Below are positions 50,771 to 59,273 of a stretch of 64,000 bases of DNA, piece after piece. Position 1 is the stretch's first letter. The number at the start of each line of letters is the position of its first letter. A program made the position numbers and the translations under genes. Source of the stretch: Pseudescherichia sp031998825 (lineage in GTDB: Bacteria > Pseudomonadota > Gammaproteobacteria > Enterobacterales > Enterobacteriaceae); NCBI RefSeq assembly GCF_031998825.1, contig NZ_DAMACX010000004.1, positions 94,347-158,346 on the forward strand. Direction: 5' to 3'. The notes beneath the pieces are model-generated. The model was not told where the DNA came from. It ran no database searches and was given only the letters and a program-made list of their open reading frames with translations.

Positions 50771-51028
50771 ATGACGCACCCGCTTGAATCTCTGATGACG
50801 GCCGCAGGTATCTTACTGCTGGCCTTCCTCTCCTGCCTGCTGCTGCCCGCCCCTTCGCCGGGTGGCGCGCTGACCCAGCAGCTTATCGCTACCTTTCATC
50901 TGGTCGATGCCAACCAGCTCTACACTCTGCTGTTTTGCATCTGGTTCCTGCTGCTTGGAACCATTGAGTACTACGTGCTGCGCTTTATCTGGCGGCGCTG
51001 GTTCTCACTGAACCACTCGTCCCGTTAA
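50771..51028 (+). CDS. ybdJ: YbdJ, small inner-membrane protein
   Basis: YbdJ (85 residues) is a DUF1158-type membrane protein of unknown function. It has two membrane segments (TAAGILLLAFLSCLLLPAP and YTLLFCIWFLLLGTIEYYVL) and the conserved end LRFIWRRWFSLNH. Similarity to E. coli YbdJ is high along its length. Its 3' end overlaps the convergent esterase gene by 24 bases. Confidence 0.92.
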   Translation: MTHPLESLMTAAGILLLAFLSCLLLPAPSPGGALTQQLIATFHLVDANQLYTLLFCIWFLLLGTIEYYVLRFIWRRWFSLNHSSR

Positions 51029-52573
51029 GTCGCGCAGGCCATAGACCAGCGCCTCGGTCCATGCGGCATAGTCATGGCCGCTCGACCAGGGGTGGAAGCT
51101 GACGCGGTAACCCTTCTCGTCCAGCATTCGGGCAAACTCTGCGCTGTCGCGGTAGATCCCGCCGCCTTTACCTTGCGTCTCAAACCGTCCTGCTTCTACC
51201 CAGAAGCGCACCGGGTAGCGCGGTGACTGCTGGTACTGACGCGTCAGCCAGCCGGGGGCTTCGCCTTTCGGTGACCACCAGTAGGAGCCGGAGAGGCTCA
51301 GCACGTTACCAAACAGACGCGGGTAGCGCAGCGCCACCCACGAGGAGGCCAGCCCGCCGTAGCTTGCCCCGCCTACCACCGTCTTACTTCGCGTCAGCGC
51401 CACGCCATGCTGGCGCAGCCACGGCAGCAGCTCGTAAGCCATAAAATCGGCAAAAGCCGGGTTGGGCGGCAGCTCTTTGCCGCGCCGCGCCGCATCAAGA
51501 CTGTCAACAAATACCACGTTAACCGGCGGCAGCGCGTGGCGGGCGATCAGCGCGTCCAGCACGCTGGCGGTGTGGTAATCCCCCTGCCAGGTTTTGCCAT
51601 CAAACAGGATCAACGTCCAGCGTGCGGGCTGCGCCGTACGTGGCTGGTAGAGGGTAATCTCCCGGCTGTTGTTCAGCAGCTCGCTGTGCAACTGGTGTCG
51701 GGTTAGCGTGCCGTGGCGTACCGGCTGGGCCATCGCCGCGTTGCTGAAGTAGCGGGCAGACGTAAGATCGAGCAGCGAGGCGCGTTTCCAGCGATCGCTG
51801 TGCGGCTCGCTGAGCGTGTGCGGATTGAGGGGATCGGCCTGGGCGCTCACCAGAATGGCGCGCCGCTGCGGCACGGCGCTGCCCGAGAGCTGTGGCACAT
51901 CCGGCGCCAGCTTATACTGCATCACCGTATCGTTTGGCACCACGTAGCTGCGGAACCAGACGTCGGAGTTGCCCAGCCGGAAGAGCGGATCGTGATCGCC
52001 TCCCGGTGAGCCGAGGATGAAGACGTTGCTGCGCGCGCCGCGCCACAGGAAGGTCACGCGCTTGTGGCTGGCATCCACCGGCTCGATCAGCGGCGTCCCT
52101 GCCAGTTGGCGCGCCTGCCAGAAGTTCTCGCTGGAGCCTCCGGCAGCAAGCTGGGCCGCCAGCCGCTGTAGTGCCGGGCTGACCGGATCCAGCACCTGAG
52201 CCCGGCGCAGCGGCGTAGTCTCGTGCATCTGCCAGCTAAAGCGCCAGCGCATCCCCTCCTCCCCGTGCAGCACCAGTGACGAAGGCTGCTGCACCGGCAG
52301 GGCAAAGAGCAGCGACTGCTCGCCGTCCGGGGGGCCATCCTCCAGCAGCGTGCGCAGGCGACGGTTGTTACCATCCAGCAGGCGAGCATCGGTCACGCCA
52401 TAGAGCGTGGCAGCAACATAGTTCTCCTCCAGCCGCGGCAGCTGAAAACAGACCTCACCGCTGGCATCAAATTTTCCCTGCTGCTCGCCCTGCATCGCTG
52501 ATGTATTACAGGTCGCCGCCAGCGCGGGTAATGCGCTCAGCCCTATCAACAAACCGCCTACCGCCATCTTCAT
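51005..52573 (-). CDS. Periplasmic enterochelin-esterase-like hydrolase
   Basis: This 522-residue protein is a Fes relative with a signal peptide (GGLLIGLSALPALAA), so it acts in the periplasm, unlike Fes. Residues about 25-270 correspond to the Fes N-terminal domain (HKRVTFLWRGARSNVFILG, NSDVWFRSYVVPND). The C-terminal alpha/beta-hydrolase domain has the nucleophile motif GGASYGG and the late histidine in PWSSGHDYAAW. It is divergent from a TonB-dependent receptor across a Fur-like palindrome. In Pseudomonas a periplasmic esterase beside PfeA cleaves ferric enterobactin; a similar job is likely here. The exact siderophore is unknown. Confidence 0.88.
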   Translation of the reverse strand: MKMAVGGLLIGLSALPALAATCNTSAMQGEQQGKFDASGEVCFQLPRLEENYVAATLYGVTDARLLDGNNRRLRTLLEDGPPDGEQSLLFALPVQQPSSLVLHGEEGMRWRFSWQMHETTPLRRAQVLDPVSPALQRLAAQLAAGGSSENFWQARQLAGTPLIEPVDASHKRVTFLWRGARSNVFILGSPGGDHDPLFRLGNSDVWFRSYVVPNDTVMQYKLAPDVPQLSGSAVPQRRAILVSAQADPLNPHTLSEPHSDRWKRASLLDLTSARYFSNAAMAQPVRHGTLTRHQLHSELLNNSREITLYQPRTAQPARWTLILFDGKTWQGDYHTASVLDALIARHALPPVNVVFVDSLDAARRGKELPPNPAFADFMAYELLPWLRQHGVALTRSKTVVGGASYGGLASSWVALRYPRLFGNVLSLSGSYWWSPKGEAPGWLTRQYQQSPRYPVRFWVEAGRFETQGKGGGIYRDSAEFARMLDEKGYRVSFHPWSSGHDYAAWTEALVYGLRDLTGRVVQ

Positions 52574-52613
52574 TATTCACGTTTCCCTACCAGAATTTGC
52601 CAACAACGCTAAT

Positions 52614-52632
52614 GCAAATGGTAATAATTTGC
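52614..52632. promoter_or_regulatory. Fur-box-like palindrome between esterase and receptor genes
   Basis: GCAAATGGTAATAATTTGC is a near-perfect palindrome and matches the Fur consensus GATAATGATAATCATTATC at 13 of 19 positions by eye. It lies between two divergent iron-uptake genes. Confidence 0.65.
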
Positions 52633-52710
52633 AATATCATTCGCAGCGTTAATGATGGCGCTCCCTGCTCTGCTGGCAGGGATCACAAACAGGCAAGGGA
52701 ACAGGTTAAA

Positions 52711-54858
52711 ATGCTTAAAAATAATAAGATAATGCAGACGTGGTTACTGAGTTTAGCGGCGGCGGGGGCGGCGACGCCTGCGCTCGCCAACGAGGAAACA
52801 TTGGTAGTGACAACGGGTGCGGCAGAGGATCCCACCGCGCCGCTGAAAGGGATGGTAGCGACCAAAACGCTGTCGGCAACCAAAACCGCCGCCGAGCTGG
52901 TGAAGACCCCCCAGTCGGTATCGGTGATCACCCGCGATCAGATGCAGGCCCTGGACGTCACCTCGGTCTCGCAGGCGCTGCGCTACTCCGCAGGGGTCTT
53001 TACCGAGTATCGTGGCTCCTCAAACCGTAACGATGAGGTATTTGTGCGAGGCTTCAGCTACGTGCCGAAATTCCTCGACGGCCTGAGCTTCGGGGCAACC
53101 GCTTCGTCGCAGACCGGCACGGTCGATCCCTGGCTGCTGGAGCGTGTCGAGCTGGTACGCGGCCCGGCCTCGGTGCTCTTCGGCCAGGTCAACCCAGGCG
53201 GCCTGATCGGCATGACCAGCAAGCGCCCCACCAGCGAAGCGATCCATCGCGTTCAGTTCCGCACCGGTAACGATGAGCTGGCAGAGGGAGCGTTCGATTT
53301 CGGCGGCCAGCTGAGCGATGATGGTCGCCTGCTCTACCGCCTGAACGGTATCGCCCGCACCCAGCACAGCCAGGTCAAAGACTATAAAGAGGAGCGCGTG
53401 GCCATTGCTCCGGCCCTGACCTGGTACCCCAACGACCAGACGCGCTTTACGCTGCTCACCAGCTATCAGAAGGATCCTGACGCGGGCTATCGCAACTTCC
53501 TGCCCGCCTACGGCACGGTGCGGAGCGCTAACGGCCAGCACATTCCGCTGGACTTCAACGTCAGCGATCCGAACTATAACCAGTCCTGGCGCGAGCAGAC
53601 GATGGTGGGCTATGAGTTCGAGCATCAGTTCGATGACGTCTTTACCTTCCGCCAGAATGCGCGCTACGCCACTATCAAGCAGAAGTATCGCTACCTCGTT
53701 TATGCCTCCAGCGCGCCGAACAGTACGCTGCTGACCCGTCGCGCCCAGCATGAGGAGCGCCAAACCGACGAGTTCGGTATCGATAACCAGCTGGAGGCGC
53801 AGTTTACCACCGCAGAGGTGAACCATACCCTGCTTGGCGGCCTGGATTACAAATCCAGCCGGGACGATCAGAGTCTGCAGCGCGGCATGGGTGCGCAGTA
53901 CAACCTGAACTGGCTAAATCCGGTCTATGGTATTAACGTCGATGAGAGCACCTTCAGCACCGCCAGCGACGAGCAGCAGGATCTGGATCAGATGGGTCTC
54001 TATCTACAGGATCAGCTGAGCTGGAACAACTGGGAGCTGCTGCTCTCCGGCCGCTACGACTGGGATGAGGTGCGCACCAGCGACTTCACCTCCGATGCTG
54101 GCACCGTGCAGCAGAACGATAATAAGTTCACCTGGCGTACCGGGCTGCTCTACGCCTTTGATTTCGGCCTCTCGCCCTATATCAGCTACAGCACCTCGTT
54201 TGAGCCAAACCTGCAAACTAACCGCGCGCCGGGCCTGGCCCCGTTCAACCCCACCACCGGCAAGCAGACCGAGGTGGGCGTGAAGTATCAGCCGGTGGAG
54301 AGCACCCTGATGACGCTGGCGGTCTACGATCTCAAGCAGAGCAACGTCCCGACCTACAACAGCTCGCTGGGCTGGTTTGAAAATGCCGGAGAAGTGCGCT
54401 CGAAGGGGGTTGAGACGGAGATCCACTCGACTCTGTTTGATAGTCTGAACCTGATTGGCTCTTATACCTATACCGACGCGGAGACCGCCAGCACCACCGT
54501 GGCCGGTACCCAAGGGAAAACCCCGGCGCGGATCCCAACCCATATGGCCTCGGCCTTCGCCAGCTACACGCTGCCGTCCGGCCCGCTCAAAAGCCTCACC
54601 GCAGGCGTTGGCATGCGCTATCTCGGCACCAGCTACGGCGACGCACGCAACACCTTTAAGGTTCCGGCGGTGGATCTCTACGATGCCATGCTGAGCTACG
54701 ATCTGGGCGAGGCGAGCAGCAGCCTGAAAGGCGCTACGGTGCAGCTTAACGTCAATAACGTGGCGGATACCAAATACGTGGCGTCATGCGCCAGCGACAG
54801 CGCCTGCTTCTGGGGGATTGGACGTACCGCCACCGCCACGGTCAGCTACGCCTGGTAA
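52711..54858 (+). CDS. TonB-dependent siderophore receptor
   Basis: This 715-residue outer-membrane receptor has a signal peptide (MLKNNKIMQTWLLSLAAAGA, cut after ALA) and a TonB box (ETLVVT). A plug domain follows (KTPQSVSVITRDQMQALDVT, VFVRGFSYVPKFLDGL, LVRGPASVLFGQVNPGGLI) and then a barrel ending in SYAW with a terminal aromatic. The ATG at 52711 is chosen because the earlier ATG at 52276 lies inside the divergent esterase gene. It resembles FhuA/FoxA-type hydroxamate receptors in its plug more than FepA. The neighbour esterase suggests an ester-containing ligand, so the ligand is unresolved. Confidence 0.93.
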   Translation: MLKNNKIMQTWLLSLAAAGAATPALANEETLVVTTGAAEDPTAPLKGMVATKTLSATKTAAELVKTPQSVSVITRDQMQALDVTSVSQALRYSAGVFTEYRGSSNRNDEVFVRGFSYVPKFLDGLSFGATASSQTGTVDPWLLERVELVRGPASVLFGQVNPGGLIGMTSKRPTSEAIHRVQFRTGNDELAEGAFDFGGQLSDDGRLLYRLNGIARTQHSQVKDYKEERVAIAPALTWYPNDQTRFTLLTSYQKDPDAGYRNFLPAYGTVRSANGQHIPLDFNVSDPNYNQSWREQTMVGYEFEHQFDDVFTFRQNARYATIKQKYRYLVYASSAPNSTLLTRRAQHEERQTDEFGIDNQLEAQFTTAEVNHTLLGGLDYKSSRDDQSLQRGMGAQYNLNWLNPVYGINVDESTFSTASDEQQDLDQMGLYLQDQLSWNNWELLLSGRYDWDEVRTSDFTSDAGTVQQNDNKFTWRTGLLYAFDFGLSPYISYSTSFEPNLQTNRAPGLAPFNPTTGKQTEVGVKYQPVESTLMTLAVYDLKQSNVPTYNSSLGWFENAGEVRSKGVETEIHSTLFDSLNLIGSYTYTDAETASTTVAGTQGKTPARIPTHMASAFASYTLPSGPLKSLTAGVGMRYLGTSYGDARNTFKVPAVDLYDAMLSYDLGEASSSLKGATVQLNVNNVADTKYVASCASDSACFWGIGRTATATVSYAW

Positions 54859-54870
54859 TGGCTTAACGGT

Positions 54871-54895
54871 GCCCGGCAGCGCAAACCTGCCGGGC
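54871..54895. terminator. Hairpin between receptor and ramA genes
   Basis: GCCCGGCAG (54871-54879) pairs perfectly with CTGCCGGGC (54887-54895). It lies between convergent genes and may serve both; T-tracts are weak. Confidence 0.55.
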
Positions 54896-54905
54896 CAACA
54901 GAAGC

Positions 54906-55250
54906 TTAATGCCGCGCCTGGCCGTGGTTCTCCTTGCGGTAGGCCCCCGGCGGCTGGTTAAAGGTGCGGGTAAAAATGCGCGTAAAGGTCTGCTGGGAAT
55001 CAAAGCCGTACTTAACGCAGATATCAAACACCTTCTGATCGGTATCACGCAGCTCCTGGGCCGCCAGCCGCAGCTTACGTTCGCGGATGTAGCGCCCCAG
55101 GCTCTCACCTTTGTATTGCATAAACAGCCGCTGAAGATGCCATTTGGAGTAGCCCGCGTGACGCGCAATCTCTTCAATGCGCAGCGGCTGATGCAAATTA
55201 TCGTCTATCCATTCGACAATCGTATCGATAACCTGAGCGGAAATGGTCAT
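54906..55250 (-). CDS. ramA: RamA, AraC-type multidrug-resistance activator
   Basis: RamA (114 residues) is a single-domain AraC/XylS activator, relative of MarA and SoxS, that raises acrAB-tolC expression and lowers permeability. It starts MTISAQVIDTIVEWIDDNLH and contains the two helix-turn-helix units (GYSKWHLQRLFMQYKGESLG, YGFDSQQTFTRIFTRTFNQP). The ATG at 55250 has GAGAGGAAC upstream; the earlier frame start lies beyond the RamR operator. The gene is divergent from ramR. No romA gene is next to it. Confidence 0.96.
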   Translation of the reverse strand: MTISAQVIDTIVEWIDDNLHQPLRIEEIARHAGYSKWHLQRLFMQYKGESLGRYIRERKLRLAAQELRDTDQKVFDICVKYGFDSQQTFTRIFTRTFNQPPGAYRKENHGQARH

Positions 55251-55290
55251 ACGTGGTTCCTCTCTGCTCTCTAAGCGCTGAAACTTGATT

Positions 55291-55310
55291 ATGAGTGAGT
55301 AAGCACTCAT
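55291..55310. promoter_or_regulatory. RamR operator in the ramA promoter
   Basis: ATGAGTG-AGTAAG-CACTCAT is a perfect 7-base palindrome with a 6-base spacer and matches the known RamR site in Salmonella (ATGAGTG-N6-CACTCAT). It lies 41 bases upstream of the ramA ATG. Confidence 0.93.
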
Positions 55311-55424
55311 TATAGAAAGAGGCAGAAAGTCGTCAAGATGATTTTCGATCTTTGACACAGGCCGTTGCGGAGCGGCAGATGTCATGTTTCAATCAGGGTT
55401 TAACAGCGTGTGAGGTAAAGTGTA

Positions 55425-56009
55425 GTGGCTCGTCCGAAGAGTGAAGATAAAAAACAGGCGTTACTGGAAGCGGCAACCGAAGCGTTTGCCCAGTCGGGGA
55501 TCACCGCCTCCACCGCCCTGATAGCCCGTAACGCGGGCGTTGCGGAAGGCACCCTCTTTCGCTACTTCGCCACCAAAGACGACCTGCTTAATGCGGTCTA
55601 TCTCGCGCTGAAAACCGATCTCTGTCACGCCATGCTCGACGGCCTCGATCGCTCCGTCAGCGAAGCCAAAGCGCTAACTCGCTATATCTGGAACAGCTAT
55701 ATCGACTGGGGCATTCTGCACCCCGTCGGCCACCGGGCGATCCGTCAGCTGGCGGTATCGGGCAAGATCACCTGCGCCACCCAGCAAAATGTGGATGAGC
55801 TATTCCCGGATCTGCATACCCTTTGCCGTCGGTCGGTACTGCCGATTTTTCTCACCGAGGCCTTCCACGCCTTTGGCGATGCGCTGTTCCTCTCCCTTGC
55901 CGAAACCACCATTGAGTTCGCCAGCCGCGAACCCGAGAAGGCGGACGATTTCAAAGCCCACGGCTTCGAGGCGATGTGGCGCGCCCTGGCGGACAGCAGC
56001 GGCAGCTAA
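55425..56009 (+). CDS. ramR: RamR, TetR-family repressor of ramA
   Basis: RamR (194 residues, GTG start) represses ramA by binding the palindrome at 55291-55310 and is released by bile salts and cationic drugs in Salmonella. The N-terminal helix-turn-helix reads STALIARNAGVAEGTLFRYF after the start MARPKSEDKKQALLEAATEA. The ligand domain is full length, so the gene looks intact and ramA should be repressed. Loss of RamR causes multidrug resistance in related species. Confidence 0.95.
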   Translation: MARPKSEDKKQALLEAATEAFAQSGITASTALIARNAGVAEGTLFRYFATKDDLLNAVYLALKTDLCHAMLDGLDRSVSEAKALTRYIWNSYIDWGILHPVGHRAIRQLAVSGKITCATQQNVDELFPDLHTLCRRSVLPIFLTEAFHAFGDALFLSLAETTIEFASREPEKADDFKAHGFEAMWRALADSSGS

Positions 56010-56096
56010 AGCGCACGTTTTTCACTTATTTTTTCTTCGCTGAGTCTGTAGGCTACAGCGCAGCCCAACTTATCCCAAAAATTATCAGGAGCATTT

Positions 56097-56750
56097 ATGG
56101 ATATCGTTTCCATCGCCTTGCAGCGCTACTCAACCAAGGCTTTTGACGCCAGCAAAAAACTGACCGCCGACGAAGCGGAGAAGATCAAAACCCTGCTGCG
56201 CTATAGCCCGTCGAGCACCAACTCCCAGCCGTGGCACTTTATCGTTGCCAGCAGCGAAGAGGGCAAAGCGCGGGTAGCAAAATCTGCAGCGGGCGGCTAC
56301 TCATTCAACGAACGCAAAATGCTGGATGCCTCCCACGTCGTGGTGTTCTGCGCGAAAACCGCGATGGATGACGGCTGGCTGGAGAAGGTGGTGGATCAGG
56401 AAGACGCCGACGGCCGCTTTGCCACCCCGGAAGCAAAAGCCGCTAACCACAAGGGCCGCACCTTCTTCGCCGATCTGCACCGTAAGGATCGCCAGGATGA
56501 CCATGAGTGGATGGCGCGTCAGGTCTACCTGAACGTCGGTAACTTCCTGCTGGGCGTGGGTGCGATGGGCCTCGATGCGGTACCGATTGAAGGTTTTGAT
56601 GCCGACGTGCTGGACGCCGAGTTCGGCCTGAAAGAGCAAGGCTTCACCAGCCTGGTGGTCGTGCCGGTTGGCCACCACAGCGTGGAAGATTTCAACAAAG
56701 CACTGCCAAAATCCCGCCTGCCAGAAGAGACCGTGGTCACTGAGATCTAA
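56097..56750 (+). CDS. nfsB: NfsB, oxygen-insensitive nitroreductase
   Basis: NfsB (217 residues) is the FMN-dependent NAD(P)H nitroreductase that activates nitrofurans and metronidazole-type drugs. It starts MDIVSIALQRYSTKAFDASK and has SPSSTNSQPWHFIVASSEEG and NVGNFLLGVGAMGLDAVPIE, matching E. coli NfsB (217). A ribosome site CAGGAGC lies before the ATG. It follows ramR by 87 bases. Confidence 0.97.
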   Translation: MDIVSIALQRYSTKAFDASKKLTADEAEKIKTLLRYSPSSTNSQPWHFIVASSEEGKARVAKSAAGGYSFNERKMLDASHVVVFCAKTAMDDGWLEKVVDQEDADGRFATPEAKAANHKGRTFFADLHRKDRQDDHEWMARQVYLNVGNFLLGVGAMGLDAVPIEGFDADVLDAEFGLKEQGFTSLVVVPVGHHSVEDFNKALPKSRLPEETVVTEI

Positions 56751-56766
56751 TTAGATTTCAGCCTAC

Positions 56767-56844
56767 TACCCGGCGGCGCTGCGCTTGCACGGGCCTACAG
56801 ATTTACGTTTTTTGTAGGCTGGGCAAGCGTAGCGCCGCCCGGCA
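56767..56844. repeat. REP pair (BIME-like)
   Basis: Two inverted copies of the REP-type unit lie here: CCCGGCGGCGCTGCGCTTGC (from 56769) and, reversed, GGGCAAGCGTAGCGCCGCCC (from 56821), each next to a GCCTAC/GTAGGC end. They fill the gap between convergent nfsB and the Xre gene. Related units are at 44275 and 63931. Confidence 0.8.
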
Positions 56845-56861
56845 TGAGCGATAACTCCTCG

Positions 56862-57725
56862 TTACAACCTTGCCAGCATCTGCTCGCCCGCTTCATCGAC
56901 CGGCAAATAGACCAGCAGACGCGAACCGTTACGCGGCGCGGAGTACCAGTACATCTGCTGGAGCTGGAATTCACCCAGGTCAGGGTGGCGGAAGGTTTTA
57001 ATCTGGTTCTCGACGCCGCGCACCTCATAGCGCTGGTGCCAGAGCGCCTCAAACTCCTCGGAGGCGGCAAAAAAGCGCGCTAGCTTGTTCTCCCACGCCG
57101 CTTCGCCGCGGTGCTCAGCCATCGCCGCACGGAAATAGGAGACAAAGGTCGGCAGCACGTCCCGGTTTGCCAGGCGGCTACGCCAGCCCGGATGGGTCAA
57201 ATAGAGATAAATACAGTTGCGATCGTCTTCCGGCAGCGTCGCAAAATCGACGCCCATCAGCCGACAGAAGGCGTCGTTCCACGCCACGATATCGAAATTG
57301 GGTTTCTGAATGCTGGCCGGCTGCGGCAACAGGCTGTCCAGCATCCGTCGCGTGCCGGGACTGATCCCCTCGCACGGCGTAACGTTGGCCGACTCCACCG
57401 GCGGCAGGCCCGCCAGCAGAAACAGATGCCGCGTCTCCAGCGGGCTGCACTGTAGCGCATCGGCCACCGCCTGCATCACCACCGCTGATGGATTCACCTC
57501 CCTGCCCTGCTCAAGCCAGGTATACCAGGTCACGCCGACGTCAGCCAGCATCGCGACCTCCTCCCGGCGCAGGCCCGGCGTGCGCCGCCGTCCGCTGCGC
57601 GGGAGTCCCAGCCGCTGCGGATCCAGACTCTCCCGTCGCGCCCGCAGAAAAGCGCCCAGCTGTTTACGGCGATCGTCCTGGCGTATCTGCGCGACGTCCA
57701 GCTCGCTGTGGCTCATCAGGCTCAT
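56862..57725 (-). CDS. Xre-type regulator with MmyB-like ligand domain
   Basis: This 287-residue protein has an N-terminal helix-turn-helix (LGAFLRARRESLDPQRLGLP, LRREEVAMLADVGVTWYTWL) and a C-terminal MmyB-like PAS-type domain (NFDIVAWNDAFCRLMGVDFA, FRHPDLGEFQLQQMYWYSAP) that in relatives binds fatty acids. It is divergent from the MFS efflux gene at 57844, across a 118-base region with an inverted repeat, so it probably controls that pump. Confidence 0.88.
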   Translation of the reverse strand: MSLMSHSELDVAQIRQDDRRKQLGAFLRARRESLDPQRLGLPRSGRRRTPGLRREEVAMLADVGVTWYTWLEQGREVNPSAVVMQAVADALQCSPLETRHLFLLAGLPPVESANVTPCEGISPGTRRMLDSLLPQPASIQKPNFDIVAWNDAFCRLMGVDFATLPEDDRNCIYLYLTHPGWRSRLANRDVLPTFVSYFRAAMAEHRGEAAWENKLARFFAASEEFEALWHQRYEVRGVENQIKTFRHPDLGEFQLQQMYWYSAPRNGSRLLVYLPVDEAGEQMLARL

Positions 57726-57760
57726 GGTCTCTCCAGCCTCTCTTCAGCATAGTAGTGTCA

Positions 57761-57786
57761 GTACCAGTATAATCAGGAACTGGTAC
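57761..57786. promoter_or_regulatory. Inverted repeat between the Xre and MFS genes
   Basis: GTACCAG (57761-57767) and CTGGTAC (57780-57786) are perfect 7-base arms, 12 bases apart, with TATAAT in the spacer. It probably is the operator of the neighbouring Xre-type regulator, overlapping a -10 box. Confidence 0.55.
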
Positions 57787-57843
57787 CCGTTTATTCAATC
57801 AGCGATGCTACGTCCATTCGCTGAATGACGCAATGGAGCTACC

Positions 57844-59271
57844 ATGAAAACGTCACCTGTTTCACCCGGCCGCGCGGGACTCGTTCTGCTGCTGACCGGC
57901 CAGATGCTGCCCCTGATCGACACCTCGATCACTAACGTCGCCCTCGACTCAATTACCGCGTCGCTGCACGCCAGCGCCACCCAGCTGGAGCTTATCGTCG
58001 CCCTGTATGGCGTGGCCTTTGCCGTCTGTCTGGCGATGGGCAGCAAGCTGGGGGATAACTTCGGTCGTCGCCGTCTGTTTATGTGGGGCGTGGCGGTGTT
58101 TAGCTTCGCCTCCCTGCTGTGCGGTATGGCCAACTCGATTACCGCCCTGCTGGCGGCTCGCACTTTGCAGGGGGCTGGGGCGGCGCTGATCGTCCCGCAG
58201 ATCCTCGCCACCCTGCACGTCACCCTGAAAGGCACGGCTCACGCACGGGCTATCAGCCTCTACGGCGGCATTGGCGGTATCGCGTTTATTGTCGGGCAGA
58301 TGTGCGGTGGCTGGCTGGTCTCGGCGGATATTGCCGGGCTGGGCTGGCGTAACGCCTTTTTCATCAACGTGCCGATTGGCCTGCTGGTGCTGGCCTTCAG
58401 CCATCGCTACGTGCCGGAAACCCGTCGTGATACGCATTCGCCCATCGACTGGCAGGGCACATTTATCCTTGCCCTGATCCTCTGCTGCCTGCTGTTTCCC
58501 ATGGCGCTGGGGCCGGAGCTGCACTGGCCGTGGTCAATGCGGCTGATGCTGCTGGCGACGCTTCCGCTGCTGTTATGGATGCGGGCCAGCGCGCTGGGCA
58601 AGCAGCGGCGCGGCGAGCATCCGCTGCTGCCGCCGCGGCTTTTGCAGCTCGCCAGCATTCGCTTCGGGATGGTGATCGCCCTGCTGTTCTTTAGCGCATG
58701 GTCCGGGTTTATGTTCTGCATGGCGCTGACCATGCAATCGGGTCTGGGAATGGCCCCGTGGCAGTCAGGCAATAGTTTTATTGCCCTCGGCGTGGCCTAC
58801 TTCCTCTCGGCGATGTACGCCCCGAAGCTGATTGCCCGCCATAGCATGGGACGGATCCTGCTCTCCGGGCTCGCGGTACAGATTGGCGGCCTGCTGCTGC
58901 TGATGGAAACGTTCCACTATTACGGCCAGACCACCACGGCTCTAACGCTAGTGCCGTCTACGGCCCTGATTGGCTACGGCCAGGCGCTGATCGTCAACTG
59001 CTTTTACCGGGTGGGAATGCGTGATATCACCGCTAATGATGCCGGGGCGGGCAGCGCCCTGCTCAGCACCCTCCAGCAGGCGACGCTAGGCCTTGGCCCG
59101 GCGATATTTGGCTCGCTGCTGTTAGTCCTGGTGCGTCACCATCACGGCAGCTATCCCGAGGCAATTATCGGTTTCCTCGGCGTTGAGGCGCTGATGATGC
59201 TGCTGCTGGCGGCGATTGCCATTGGTCTGCGCCACCATCTGAACCGCAGCCCAGCTATCGTCACATCATAG
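57844..59271 (+). CDS. MFS drug exporter, DHA2 (EmrB/QacA-like) family
   Basis: This 475-residue protein has about 14 hydrophobic segments. Motif C-like and motif A regions are seen (DTSITNVALDSITASLHASA, MGSKLGDNFGRRRLFMWG, RTLQGAGAALIVPQILA). Such proteins export drugs or metabolites with proton antiport; the substrate is unknown. The stop lies two bases from the convergent LacI-type gene. Confidence 0.88.
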   Translation: MKTSPVSPGRAGLVLLLTGQMLPLIDTSITNVALDSITASLHASATQLELIVALYGVAFAVCLAMGSKLGDNFGRRRLFMWGVAVFSFASLLCGMANSITALLAARTLQGAGAALIVPQILATLHVTLKGTAHARAISLYGGIGGIAFIVGQMCGGWLVSADIAGLGWRNAFFINVPIGLLVLAFSHRYVPETRRDTHSPIDWQGTFILALILCCLLFPMALGPELHWPWSMRLMLLATLPLLLWMRASALGKQRRGEHPLLPPRLLQLASIRFGMVIALLFFSAWSGFMFCMALTMQSGLGMAPWQSGNSFIALGVAYFLSAMYAPKLIARHSMGRILLSGLAVQIGGLLLLMETFHYYGQTTTALTLVPSTALIGYGQALIVNCFYRVGMRDITANDAGAGSALLSTLQQATLGLGPAIFGSLLLVLVRHHHGSYPEAIIGFLGVEALMMLLLAAIAIGLRHHLNRSPAIVTS

Positions 59272-59273
59272 TC

